Source of the DNA: Notolepis coatsorum
Taxonomy: Eukaryota > Chordata > Actinopteri > Aulopiformes > Paralepididae
Direction: 5' to 3'
NCBI GenBank assembly: GCA_963971535.1
Contig: OZ020589.1
Coordinates: 72,503,520-72,567,519 of the forward strand
Length of the DNA stretch: 64,000 bases
Part shown: piece by piece, positions 10,848 to 21,723 of the stretch
Layout: every line of letters begins with the position of its first letter
Position numbering within the stretch: position 1 is the first letter of the stretch
Notes under the pieces: generated by a model
The model's input: only the letters and a program-made list of their open reading frames with translations
The model's database searches: none
What the model was told of the DNA's origin: nothing
Translations under genes and position numbers: made by a program

Positions 10848-12065
10848 TAGGGCTGGGCGATATGGCCTCTAAATGATATCGCGATATTTTTTGGCCATAT
10901 CGCGATACACGATATACATCGCGATATTTTGACATTTCCTCTAAATCACTTAAAAATGCTTGATTTAACCCTTTGATGCATACAGTCACACCAATATGAT
11001 GATTATAATAAGTCCCTGCAACATATGTTTGCATTATTAAACCATGAAGATGCTTTAAAAAACAATTTAATGAAAATGTACTAAGAGTAGTCTACTGACA
11101 CACTAATAAAAAAAATTATTTACATCTAAGACAATTTATATAAAAACTCTTGGGTGCCTAAGACTTTTACACAGTACTGTGTTTTCTATCCACTTTAGCC
11201 AAACACACACACATATATATATATATGTATATATATACACACCCTACTGTGAGAAAATAATAATCACACACAAAGGTATAATGGCTTATAGCAGACTTAA
11301 TGATTTTAGAATATTTCAGATAATGAAATTAAATGTTTATATCATCACCTATCCAATTAGTATTTATACTGTCTGTAACGTTTGGCTACTTTAAATCATT
11401 GAATGTAGAGAGAGAGCGAGAGAGAGAGAGGGGGCGAGAATGAACAAGAGAGCCAGCCCCCCCCCCCTCGGGTTTTGTTCTAGGTTCGCGTTTTGATCGT
11501 CTAAGCTTCCGTAGGTGATGACGTCACACTCGAATGTAAACAGGAAGAGATGGAGACACACGGAGATGGAAATTGAATGATATACAGAAACGAATAACCA
11601 ATAAATATGAACTTATGTTTAAACTTCTGTTGTCAAGCGTTGTCAATATAACCCACCCCCTTTCCTCACGAATGGAACTAGTCTTGTGGAGTCCGCTTTG
11701 ACCGTTGTCCAGGGTTAGCATCAGCTATCGCTAGTTAGCTTAGCATAATCCTAATGGATACCTTGGTTAGCAGCTACCGTTAGCTCATTGCTCGTGCAAT
11801 TAAATTACATGTTATTAAAGGTCCGCGCTGGTCTGTCTAATGAAATTACAACCGCAACATTATATCGCACTGTACAGCCCTGACTACACTAACGTTAGCC
11901 TATAGCTCCGCCGTCCCTTCTCGAGGAAAGCACTGCGAGTGTCTCTCGGCCGCGGGCGGCGCCATATAAACTAAATACTCGATGTTCGCGATATAGTACA
12001 GTACTACATCTCGGGTAGAACAATCCGCGATACATCGAGTATACTCGATATATCGCCCACCCCTA
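10848..12065. mobile_element. hAT (TAGGGCTGGGCGATATGG...ATATCGCCCACCCCTA)
   Basis: A perfect 8-bp duplication CTTGTGCC is at 10840-10847 and 12066-12073. Both subterminal regions are dense in ATCGCGATA and TCGATATA words. The interior has a TA run (11213-11235), a GA-rich run (11403-11440) and a TGACGTCA site at 11519-11526. The stretch 11515-11690 is similar to 31680-31860, outside this terminal family. No transposase is visible. Confidence 0.9.
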
Positions 12066-12235
12066 CTTGTGCCCTATGTCCACTGCTGGACTCTCCCTGG
12101 AGGATAATCCTTTCTAATGGAACTTAATGCACTTTGACTGAGCTGCCAGCTGCCCCCAGCAAGCAGCTACTCTGGACCCAAGTACAAGAGGGCATACTGT
12201 CATGGCATTCCGACACATGCCATAATGATATGTAA

Positions 12236-12407
12236 TAGGGATGCACAGGTGTGAAATATTTGGCCAATACCTGATAATACATTTTCCTTTATGGCCAATA
12301 ACAGAGATATAATCATCAGTTGACCACATCTGCCCAGTTCTGCTCATCGGATAAATGCTGATAAATAAAAATTAACAATATGATCGCCAATATATCATGC
12401 ATCCATA
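12236..12407. mobile_element. Short hAT MITE, 172 bp (TAGGGATGCACAGG...ATGCATCCATA)
   Basis: The degenerate inverted ends are flanked by ATATGTAA and ATATGCAA (7 of 8). GGCCAATA/TATTGGC-like words occur on both sides. It looks like an older, decayed insertion. Confidence 0.6.
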
Positions 12408-13225
12408 ATATGCAACTAAGCAGGGAAATGAAAAGAGCATGTTTGATGACAAAGAACCTATAGAGGCTTCATTCATGATGATGAAACACTACTCAAGACA
12501 TGAACAGAAAAAGAAAATTACAACTAAAGTAGTAAATATCCAGCTAATTACATACTGCATAGTCAACGTTCAGCGCTATGCTATATTATACAAACAGTTA
12601 ACAGAGGGCAGAATTTAGGGCTGGAAAAGCACCGAGCTGCGTTAAAGCCATCTGTGGATAGTGGCTGGTAAGTGCTGAGGAGCGTCTGTTGCACAGAATG
12701 AATATTGAAACAGTATTTCTCATGCCACTGCCCCTTCGTGTTGTAGAGTGTAAAATCACTGAGTTGTCTGCCTGCCTTGACTGAGGGTAATGGAGTTGCT
12801 GCCCCTCCTCCAAAATGAGTCTGTCATTGACTGCAAGAGACCTGCTGTGCCTTACTCAAAACATTCTCATCGGGCGGATCTGAGGCATTTTCTCCTTGAA
12901 TTTCGATAAGCAGTAAATAATTCAGAGAGGGGAGGGGAATGTGGTCCAGTCAACAGCAATTTAGATAACTTCAAAAACAGCTATAACATAAGGATTCCTA
13001 TAGAACCATAAAACAGCTATACCATAAGGATTCATACCATAAGAGCTTGGTAAAAACAGCTATACCATAAGGATTCCTATAGTACCACAAGAGCTTGATA
13101 AAAACAGCTATACCATAAGGATTCCTATAGTACCATAGGAAATGAATCAAATGCAACTTCCATGCATCCATACATTTTTCATAGAAAATGTTCATATTGA
13201 AACTGGCAAATTATCATGTTAGCAC
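12408..13225. other. Unassigned sequence with a minisatellite
   Basis: No gene or transposon ends are recognised apart from the tandem repeat at 12973-13140. Small open frames have no domain features. Confidence 0.35.
12973..13140 (+). repeat. Minisatellite, about four imperfect units
   Basis: The core CTATACCATAAGGATTC recurs at about 12980, 13016, 13060 and 13108 with variable spacers containing CCTATAGTACCA and AGAGCTTGRTAAAAACAG. Confidence 0.8.
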
Positions 13226-14031
13226 TAGGGCTGACCTTCGAAGCTTTTTTTGGCAATCGAAGCTTCGGGCCGAGCTTAGATTTTAATTCGAAGCTTCGGG
13301 ATTTATTTTATTTTTTATTTTATTTATTTTTTTATATATATATTTTTTTTATCTTATGTTGTGGTACTTGTACAGCACTTTGGTAAACGTTGTTGTTTTT
13401 AAATGTGCTCTATAAATAAAGTGGATTGTTTTAAATCTTTTTATTTTTCATGAGGTTTCACATTCAATCGACAGATCTACAGAATGTTCAGTGTCACTCT
13501 CATGAACAATTTTTAACAATTTTCCTTGTGCTCCCCACTCAATCCATTCTCCCATCTCTCACTCACACTCACACACACTGGGACATACACACACGTACAC
13601 GCGCACACACGCGCACACACGCGCATACAGGCATACACACATACACACATACACTTGCCCACATACACACAAATAAACAATTAGACAACAAAAAAAAGAA
13701 AATAATAATAATAAAAATAAAGTAAAATAAAGGGACAGTAGGTAAATCATAAGTAAATACGGAATAAGGAATAAAAGTTCAAATGTCGGTATTGTAAACA
13801 GTGACATTTTATAGTACCCAGTTGCTCACACCCGCTTATCGATGGCTACTCCGACAGAGAAGGGTCCGGGCCGCTGCGTGTTCAGCTCCCTTTCCCAGAC
13901 CCGACCCCGTGGGGGCAGGGTTTGACAGCCATGCGCAGGCAACCAGGCACTTATACGCAGACAAAGAGCCTCAACAGATCAGCTAATCTAATCTGCTAAA
14001 ACTCCACGTCTGTTATTTAGATATGACACAT

Positions 14032-15029
14032 TTATAGGACTACATTATGAGTTTCCAGTTGAGTATAAAGTGGATTCCAAAGTTCTTGAAATAAGTGACC
14101 CTGGTTGTGCTTTTCAAGCGTTATCTTTTCTAAGGGAAGAAACTGAGATATTTGTTCTATGAACATATTGAATGTTGGTGTGATTTCATTTTTCCATAGA
14201 AGTATACATTTCTTTGCAAAATATGTTATGTATACCAACAGTCTGCATTTCTTTTGGTCTAAGTGGCAGTTTGTTATATTATTTAATAGATAGACACATG
14301 GTGATAACTCAAATTCCAACTCCATGACAGATTTAGTAAATAAGTGGATCTTGTTCCAGAAATGCTTCAATTTGCTACATTGCTAGAACATATGCAGAAA
14401 TGTTCCTTCTTTAATTTTACATCTTGGGCAATTTGGTGAGTTGGTGATAACTCAAATTCCAACTCCATGACAGATTTAGTAAATAAGTGGATCTTGTTCC
14501 AGAAATGCTTCAATTTGCTACATTGCCAGAACATATGCAGAAATGTTCCTTCTTTAATTTTACATCTTGGGCAATTTGGTGAGTTTTCTTTCGAGATTTT
14601 GTGCATTTTTACAGGAGTATGGTAGAATTTATGAATACATTTGAAATTACTTTCTTTGATCTTATTGCTTGTAAAGGGAAAGAAAGTTCGATCACAGATA
14701 TCTTGCCAATTGTTTTCTTCAAATTTCATTGCCAGGTCCATCTCCCAGCATCTTAATAGAGCTGGGAAGACTGTTTGGCATTCATTAGTTAGAATTTCAT
14801 ATAGTTCACTGATTTTACCTTTAATTGTGGATGAGGTAGTTAGTTTTTCTTCCAATTCTGTCATTTCAAAGCTTAACTTGTTTTCTTTAGTAAGTGAACT
14901 TAAAGTGCTTTGAATTTGCATATATTTTAAGAAGTCTGAGTTAGGAATGTTGTATTCTTCTCTTAGCTCCTGAAATGCTTTTAATTTCCAGTTTTTATGA
15001 AAAAGGTCTTTAAGTTGAGTTACCCCCAA
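14032..15029 (-). pseudogene. L1-like ORF2 C-terminal region, frameshifted
   Basis: This continues the LINE ORF2 after the reverse transcriptase. A Cys-rich knuckle is visible in SPNCPRCKIKEGTFLHMFWQ (14580-14400 region), as is usual near the C-terminus of L1 ORF2. A 143-bp tandem duplication (14300-14442 and 14443-14585) shifts the frame, so the frame from 14370 down to 14032 repeats the KHFWNKIHLFTKSVMELEF segment before running to its stop. Non-functional. Confidence 0.85.
14300..14585 (+). repeat. 143-bp direct tandem duplication inside the L1
   Basis: The unit from GGTGATAACTCAAATTCC to GGCAATTTGGTGAGTT occurs twice with one base difference (CTAG/CCAG). Since 143 is not a multiple of three it disrupts ORF2. 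Confidence 0.92.
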
Positions 15030-15048
15030 GTGTCTCCACTTGTTTATA

Positions 15049-16482
15049 TCAGTTGAATGGTTGAATCAGTTTTAGGTCAGGGTTTTGATGAATAGGTGAA
15101 TAAACAGAGATGCATTTAGTTATGCCAAACTTTTTCGAGCAATCTTTCCATGCAGATAGGATATTCACAACCGTGAAATATTGCTTTATATTTTCTATTT
15201 TGTCAAAATTCTTTATAAAAAAAAGAGAGTTTAGAGGTAAAGGATCAACCTGTCCCGCTTCTATCTGTATCCAGTGTGAGTCTGGTCCTCCCAATGACCA
15301 TGATACTATAGTTCGAAGTTGGGCTGACCAGTAGTAGTGTTGGAGATTGGGAAGCCCTAGACCACCCATGGACTCAGGTTTCATAAGAGTCAGTAATTTA
15401 ATCCTTGGTTTTTTATTGGACCAAATAAATTTTGAGATACGTTTATTCAATATGTTAAAATATGTTATAGATAGGTAGCAGGGTACATTTTGAAAGAGAA
15501 AGTTCAATCTCGGAAGGATATTCATCCTGATGACGTTTATCCTTCCTAGAAGGGATAGGGGTAGTTTGTCCCATCTACCTAGATCTGTGTTCATTTCAAT
15601 TGTAAGAGGAGTGTAATTTTTTTCAAATAAATCATTTAATTGCGGTGTAAAGTGTACTCCCAAGTATTTGAAGCCTCCTGGTGACCATCGAAATGGGTAG
15701 GATTTCTGCATTTCTTTTGTTGGTTTCATATGTAGGAGACATGCATTAGATTTATTATAATTTATCTTGTATCCTGAGTACTTTCCAAATTGTTCGATTG
15801 TGTTATACAGATGTAATAAGGAGTTTTCTGGTTGCTCAATGTATAGAACAATGTCGTCAGCATATAAAGATATTTTGTGTTCAACCTTATCGATATATAC
15901 TCCTTTTATGTTAATGTTGTCTCGTACAGATGCAGCCAAAATTTCTATTATTATTGCGAATAATGAGCTTGACATTGGGCACCCCTGTCTTGTTCCTCTC
16001 ATTAAGAGAAACGGATCAGATGTATTGCCATTAGTAATAACTGCTGCTTTTGGAGTTTGATAAATTGCTTTAATCCACTGGATAAAATTTGACCCTATAT
16101 TAAGTTTTTGCAACACGTTAAAAAGAAAGTTCCACTCGACTCTGTCAAAAGCCTTCTCTGCATCCAGAGATAGGAGTAGAGAGGGCCTCTGTTTTAGATT
16201 CAAATGATTGGTTATATTTAATAACCTTCTGATGTTATCGGTAGCATATCTTCCCTTAACAAATCCAGCCTGATCTGGGTTTACCAATTTCGGCGTGATG
16301 GTTTCAAGTCTTTTCGCTAATGCTTTGGTGATAGTCTTATAATCATGATCTAAAAGACTTATAGGTCTGTATGATGAACAGTCTAGTGGATCCTTACCAC
16401 TTTTATGCAGTACTGTGATGTTTGCCAAGCTCATTGTTTGGGGAAGTGCCTTGTTGCGTCCAAAGTTGTTAATCATTCCCAT
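15049..16482 (-). pseudogene. L1-like ORF2 reverse transcriptase, N-terminally truncated
   Basis: The 477-residue frame encodes the reverse transcriptase of an L1/Tx1-type non-LTR retrotransposon, which copies its own RNA at a nicked target. Motifs seen are SYRPISLL (about residue 37), AFDRVEW (about 110), GTRQGCPMSS (about 163-172) and the catalytic LYADDIVLY (YADD about 207-210). The endonuclease domain is absent because the copy is 5'-truncated. The frame ends with a stop at 15049; homologous coding continues in the frame upstream of 15029, so a small frame change lies near 15030-15050. The start codon is only the first in-frame ATG. Confidence 0.9.
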
Positions 16483-17102
16483 AAATAAAGTGGATTGGAT
16501 TAATTAATTAAGTAGCCCCTTTCGTGACTGACGCAGCCAACAAGGTTTCACTCGGCTGCCCTGCCTGGGTGCAGTGGGGCTGCTCTCACAGCCAACGACA
16601 TGACATTACATAATTATGTTGCAACCTTCGTCTATCAAGCAAACAATTATATAAATATTTATATGTAGTTGATGGAGACAAAGGCAGAATTCGACTTAAT
16701 TAAGCACGTTTTATTAAGACATATTTTTATATGGGTCGGGACACTGAACAATGAACACAAATCTGTCCGACATAGTCTTAAATAACAAACGGCATTGCTT
16801 CGCTTCTTCGTCGACATGTCTGCTGCACATGTCCTTGTTGTTTTCAACACAGATAATCTCTACGTGCTTGTTGTAGAGAGGTGGAGTCGAGGCGCCGCTT
16901 ACTTTCGCAAGATTTTGGAGGCAAAAAAAATAAAAAAAATATATATTTTTTTTCTTTTTTATGCTTGTGCCATCGAACGAAGCTTCGAAGCTTCGAAGTA
17001 TTTAAGACAGCCCTAGTTAGCACAGACCATGGTGTTGGTACTGGCTGTGTTGAAATAAGCTTAACATGACAACATTATTTTCTCCTTTAGAAAATAAAAT
17101 AA

Positions 17103-17557
17103 CAGGGTGGCGCAGCGGAGATTGCGCTCGTCACCAATGCGAGAGACTCCGGTCTTGAATCCGGGTGTCAGCATTGCCTCCGGCTTGGGCCAGCCGTCAT
17201 ACTAACTCGTTTGGCTGAGTTAGCGGGAGGGAAGTCGATGGGGTGGTAATATGGCGTTGTGGACAGCGACTCCTACAGGTCAGGTCAGCACAGCAAAAGA
17301 CAGGAAGTGGTGAAGGCAGTGTGACCTCCCACGTGTTACACTTCACCAATGAGAGTCCGCGCTGTCAGGTGAAAAGAGAGCCGCTGGCTGTCTCTGCATG
17401 TGTTGGAGGAAGCATGTGGTAGATCTCAGGGCTCCCTTGACCGACCAGTAGGGGGCACATGCGCACAACGACCAGGTAGGGGAGGGGGGAATTGGCATAA
17501 CGACTAAATTGGGATGGGAGGAAAAGCACAGAAAATCAAACTAAGACAAAAAAAAAG
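17103..17557 (+). mobile_element. tRNA-derived SINE, about 450 bp
   Basis: The head GGTGGCGCAGCGGAGATTGC resembles a tRNA A box region and GGTCTTGAATCCGGGT a degenerate B box, which together form an internal RNA polymerase III promoter. The body contains TAACTCGTTTGGCTGAGTTA, and the 3' end is an A-run at 17548-17556. Two further copies are at 47598-48081 and 61057-61554, the latter two with clear target duplications. Target repeats of this copy are not convincing. Confidence 0.85.
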
Positions 17558-19268
17558 ATTAAATATTATTATTTTTTTTTACACTGTACCACCATAGCTT
17601 TCTCTCAACTTTGCTAAGGAGCAGCATGCGTCTGTACATATACACGATAGACACGCGATCGTAAGGCAACACATGCAGGAGTAAGAAGAAGCACCATAAA
17701 TACAAACTTTGTACTTTCAGGGAGCTGGATTTTTTTTGCTGGAAAGGGTTGGCTTGCAAAGGGGTCTTCCTGGATGGTGCGAGGCCACTGACCAGGCCCA
17801 GTCTGTAAGAGAAGCCTCCATTCACATAGACAGGCGTTTCCATGTCAACAGAACCTCTGCTGGGGGGCCCTCCTTTCAAGGGGGTATCGTCCTGCACCAC
17901 TGTTGCCGTCTCAGTAAAGAGGTAGTAGGAGGGATGGCTTTTGAGAAGGAAAGGGTTGGGGGAAGCCGGGGGGGGCGCAATTGTGTTTGGGCAAGATGTG
18001 GAAAAAGAAAAGAGGAGGCCTGAACAGAGAAGCACCAGTGCCTATACAGACACTGATAGCAAATCACACCATGGGGGGAGGGGCAAGGACATAGCTGAAG
18101 AGTGCTGGGAAGTGTCCTCAGAGCGAGCAGTGAACAGAGGACACCCCAGACACCCGGGGAGGAAAAGAGGGAAACCAAGAGGGCACCAGGATGAGCCTGG
18201 CTGACTGGGCGAGGTCTGCTCTCACTGAAGACAGAGAGCCCTGCTTCCTGTCCCACATGGAGACATTGAATGAGGGGACGGCACAACTGTGAGAATGTTT
18301 GATGCCAAAGCAAGCGGTCTCACACACACACAAACCATCTCAAGACAATGCCAGGATTCCCCTTTCTACCATTTTGAAATGAATTACAAAAGCATAAGGT
18401 AGCATACTCCTTTAAGATAGCTTACAGAGAGCAAAACGAGGCGTGATAAAAAAAAAATGTGTAGTAAGAACTAAGAAGAAGGGATTTCAGCATACTGAGG
18501 ACAGGCCATAAATAGTTTTTTTATATCCAAATAAACATATGCCCACAAGCCCAAACTGCTATGACATGACACCTTCAGAAACAATAGGGTTTTGCTGAAT
18601 AAACTAGTCTAAATCTCATTTCAACTATTTCTTCCCTTGTATTGAACAGGCTGTTGTTCCCTTCCCTGCCTGGATACCCCACACCAAAAGTAAACACTTT
18701 AAAAAACTAGGCAGTATATTAGGTAGGCATACTAGGCAGTGTTCCTGCCTCCAAAAAGGACAGCTATATTAGTTCATTAAAGCTAGCCAAATTGATTTCC
18801 TGCATCATTGGTATCACAAAGGCCAATACTTGAGAAACAGTATAACACACCTTTGACCAAATGGCAAGGAGTAGATACGTAATTTTCCCCCAGCGCCTAA
18901 ATAACATTTCAGACTGCCAAATCCATACCTAGTCAATTCCATTTTCCATAATATGAAAAAGATCATAATTTGTTGAATGTATGAGCCAACAATGAATAAA
19001 TTATGAGGTTCCATTGAAATGTTAATGTATCAACTCCAGATGCTCCCAATGAGAAATATGGGTGGGTCATTCTTCACAGTTCCATCTCTACTGCTCCAGA
19101 CGGTATAGGTGTGAATGCGGAAAGTAATAAGCAATTCAGAACATTGACATAAGAATTTATGAATATACACAATCAAGGCTTCCTATAGTCAGGAGATGCA
19201 GTAATCAAAATGATGTAGCAATAAATTATGTTTCCCCTCACTGATTTAAATGGTAATGTTACTGATAT
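17558..19268. other. Unassigned sequence, possible residual host locus
   Basis: This 1.7 kb has no transposon ends. It contains one candidate exon (17715-17899, minus) and otherwise only overlapping short frames. Together with 9268-10190 and 42637-43533 it is among the few stretches not explained by repeats. Confidence 0.4.
17715..17899 (-). CDS. Candidate host exon, product unknown
   Basis: On the minus strand an open segment reads VQDDTPLKGGPPSRG, then DMETPVYVNGGFSYRLGL, and ends KSSSLK. It is preceded by a pyrimidine-rich tract ending in ACGGCAACAG (possible splice acceptor) and followed by AAAGTACAAAG (possible donor). The composition is protein-like and lacks transposon features. The opposite strand is also open over this stretch, I do not recognise a family, and the splice sites are only plausible. 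It may be chance. Confidence 0.25.
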
Positions 19269-20424
19269 TGTAACTGAGGGGTTACAAAACCCCGACTGTA
19301 TTAAAGATTGTTTAGATTAAACCACTACTAAATATTATTATTACTTGCAAGACAGTACAGTTAAATATGGCAGACACTCAATAGACGGCACGGTGACAAA
19401 GAGATAACGTTTACAGTATTTTATTAGCAATATCAAATATACAACTGAGAATTAGTACGTTGCTCTTTTATGGCGAATGATAGTAGAATGTCAAAGTATC
19501 AAAGTCAGTGGGAATGAATAATTCCTAGGTTAATAATACTAGACCGGAACACTGCATGGAGTGAGATGGCGATACGGGGCAAACGAGGGTATAGCTGGAG
19601 ACTGGTGATTTCCCCCACGGAGTGGTAAACTCCAGAGGAATTGAAGAATAGTCGGATACTCCTGCTGGTCACTGAAGAAAGGGGGGTCTCATACGGATCC
19701 AGTCCTTGTAATCCAAGTGCTCGATAGCAGGGTAATAGCTCTTAATCCAATGCCCGACGGCAGTGATGATAGCTAGCTAGCTTCGTCCTCGAAGCTAGCC
19801 CGATGCAGATCTTCAGGTGTAGTTAAATCCAAACGACAATGGTATTAACGATGCTCTTCTCCACGGTACTACGTTTACACAATCCACTATAATACGCCAA
19901 CAATGGTTCTACAATATCAAGGTCGTATCTAAGGAGCTACTAGTTATCCGTAACGATACACCGCGGGTAGGTTCCACTGCTCACATGTCCAATAGTTCTG
20001 CTGCTAGGTTCATCTCGTGTTCTGATACTAATTACGTTAAGTCCACACACACTTGCTAAGGTTCACACTAGTTACTGGGTTCACTTCGCACTTCACTTCA
20101 CGAACGTTACTGCTGCACACAACGGCTGCTGCGCCTTCCACAATATATACTCAGTCATTTCTAGGGCGCAACCGAATCTCTTGTCCGGAATCAATGCGCT
20201 GGCCAAGGGCATGTCTCAACTTGTCCGGACTCGCCTTTGAACTTGTCTGGGAGGCGCGACTGTTGGCGCCGTCAATACCAAGGGCGGTGTCCAATGAGGA
20301 AAGCGAATAATGCTATGATTCAAACGGAGGCTTAAAGGTATATAGCTTATATATATAAATAATATACAAGTTATATAAAATAATAAAAACGTATATTCTC
20401 AGTGTTAATCTGGCCCTTCAGAAC
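19269..20424 (-). mobile_element. Solo LTR (reverse orientation), 5-bp duplication GATAT
   Basis: It starts TGTAACTGAGGGG and ends CCCTTCAGAACA, with GATAT at 19264-19268 and 20425-20429. It is the reverse-complement relative of the LTR at 33287-34490: both share CCCCTCAGTTACA at one end and a GGGYCAGATTAA word at the other. There is no internal coding region, primer site or second LTR, so it is a solo LTR. The open frame at 20053-20310 lies inside it and has no domain. Confidence 0.85.
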
Positions 20425-20799
20425 AGATATCATCAAGGTGATTTGTGGGTGGCATTGAGAAAAACTAGGAGAATTTCTCCCTGAAGAAATCACTCCTTAT
20501 GTAGCAGGGGAAAAGAGAGATCTCAAATTCAATAATCTCAAAATTGTGAAAAATTGGCAGACGTTATCTGGGCTAAGTCTTCAAGCTTTTGGATTGTGAT
20601 TCTTAGGGACTGCCAAATTATGAAAGTTCATCTATGTTGGGAGGGAAGCAATAGGGGTCATCAACTGAGAAAAGTGAGGTAGACCTTATAGATAGACCAT
20701 AAGGTTGAAGATTGCTCCTGCTACTTCTTTCCATATGTTTTGGGAATGCTTGAAGTTCGACAAGACAAAATATTTTATGACATTTTACAAATGTATAAG
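20425..20799. other. Unassigned sequence
   Basis: No gene or repeat is recognised. A short minus frame at 20618-20812 has no domain. Confidence 0.35.
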
Positions 20800-20889
20800 T
20801 AGGGTTGGGCACCGAAAACCGATTCTAATTAGGAACCGGTTCCTAACCCGGAAGTAACATATCTGCATTTCGATTCTTAAAAAAAAATA

Positions 20890-20923
<34 letters not shown>

Positions 20924-21168
20924 TTTACTTTGTTAATTAATACCCTAGTTACAGTACAGCAACCAAATGAAACTGTATCAAGTCAACTGAAAATGTGAAT
21001 AGTATGATTTTTTTTTTTTTTTTCAAAAAAAATAGAAAATTCTCCTGCGAAATAAGCTGTGACCTGCACCTCAAAGAATCGGAATCGAGAATCGTTCAGA
21101 ACAGGAATCGATATGGAGAATCGGAATCGGAACCGGAATCGTTCAAATCCAAACGATGCCCAACCCTA
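20800..21168. mobile_element. hAT MITE (TAGGGTTGGGCACCG...GATGCCCAACCCTA)
   Basis: The flanks TGTATAAG and TGTATGAG match at 7 of 8. GAATCGG and CCGATTC words recur at both ends. The centre is an AT microsatellite and T-run (20887-20926). It is 369 bp and non-coding. Confidence 0.88.
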
Positions 21169-21552
21169 TGTATGAGTCCGTTTCACAGAGGGAAAGAGAC
21201 CGACTTTAGGCCTAGTCCTAAATCCTCTCTCTCCAAAGTTTCCCCTTTTCAATATAATTTTTTATTCATCCGATTTCCTGATTTTACGATGATCCGTGTG
21301 AAATCCTATTAAACAAAACTTGGAAGGAAGTCTTCGTAGGAAAATTTAACTTTCTGGCCTTATAAAACATCTCAGTTCCACTTCAGTATTGACAAGACAA
21401 AACCGCGGCATTGCAATCACTCAAGAGTCATCCGACATCTCTCTGTGACATTATTTTAGAACAATTGGATTATTTCTCTTCTTGTTTGGTTTCTCCGACC
21501 CTTCCTTGGTTTGGTTTGACCCTTCTTGCTGTCTCTGTCACACTCCGTTCAC
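21169..21552. other. Unassigned sequence
   Basis: Nothing recognisable is seen between a hAT MITE and the CG-rich inverted-repeat element. Confidence 0.35.
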
Positions 21553-21723
21553 ACCAGGGCATGTGAGCGGTGCAGCGCGTGAGCGGCGCGGGGAGCGGAG
21601 CGGGCGGTTTTGACGTGAGCAAGGAGTGGGTTTTAAAATGGGTCGGCGCGACGTCCGGAGCGAGAGTTCTCCTCCGCTCCAATCCACTCCAGGCCGCTCA
21701 CAGTGGTTTAACACTGATGTAAT

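Larger units (their letters stand above)
13412..16496 (-). mobile_element. 5'-truncated L1/Tx1-like LINE with 16-bp target duplication
   Basis: The direct repeat ATAAATAAAGTGGATT lies at 13412-13427 and 16481-16496, so the inserted segment is 13428-16480 on the minus strand. A T-rich tract right after the left repeat (13428-13450) corresponds to the 3' A-rich end. The 5' end begins directly in the ORF2 reverse transcriptase. The 3' part includes a CA-rich microsatellite (13560-13690) and a GC-rich stretch (13840-13940). Confidence 0.85.
13226..17015. mobile_element. hAT (TAGGGCTGACC...GACAGCCCTA) interrupted by an L1
   Basis: A perfect 8-bp duplication GTTAGCAC is at 13218-13225 and 17016-17023. 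Both ends are filled with CGAAGCTTCG words (13237-13300 and 16976-17000). After removing the L1 (13428-16480) the element is about 740 bp with no transposase. The same right end occurs alone at 59663-59711. Confidence 0.92.

Noticed and set aside
17103-17180. tRNA gene
   Set aside because: A-box and B-box-like parts are present but there is no complete cloverleaf, and the unit is followed by a SINE body and A-run. The same applies to 23440-23515 and 61470-61554.
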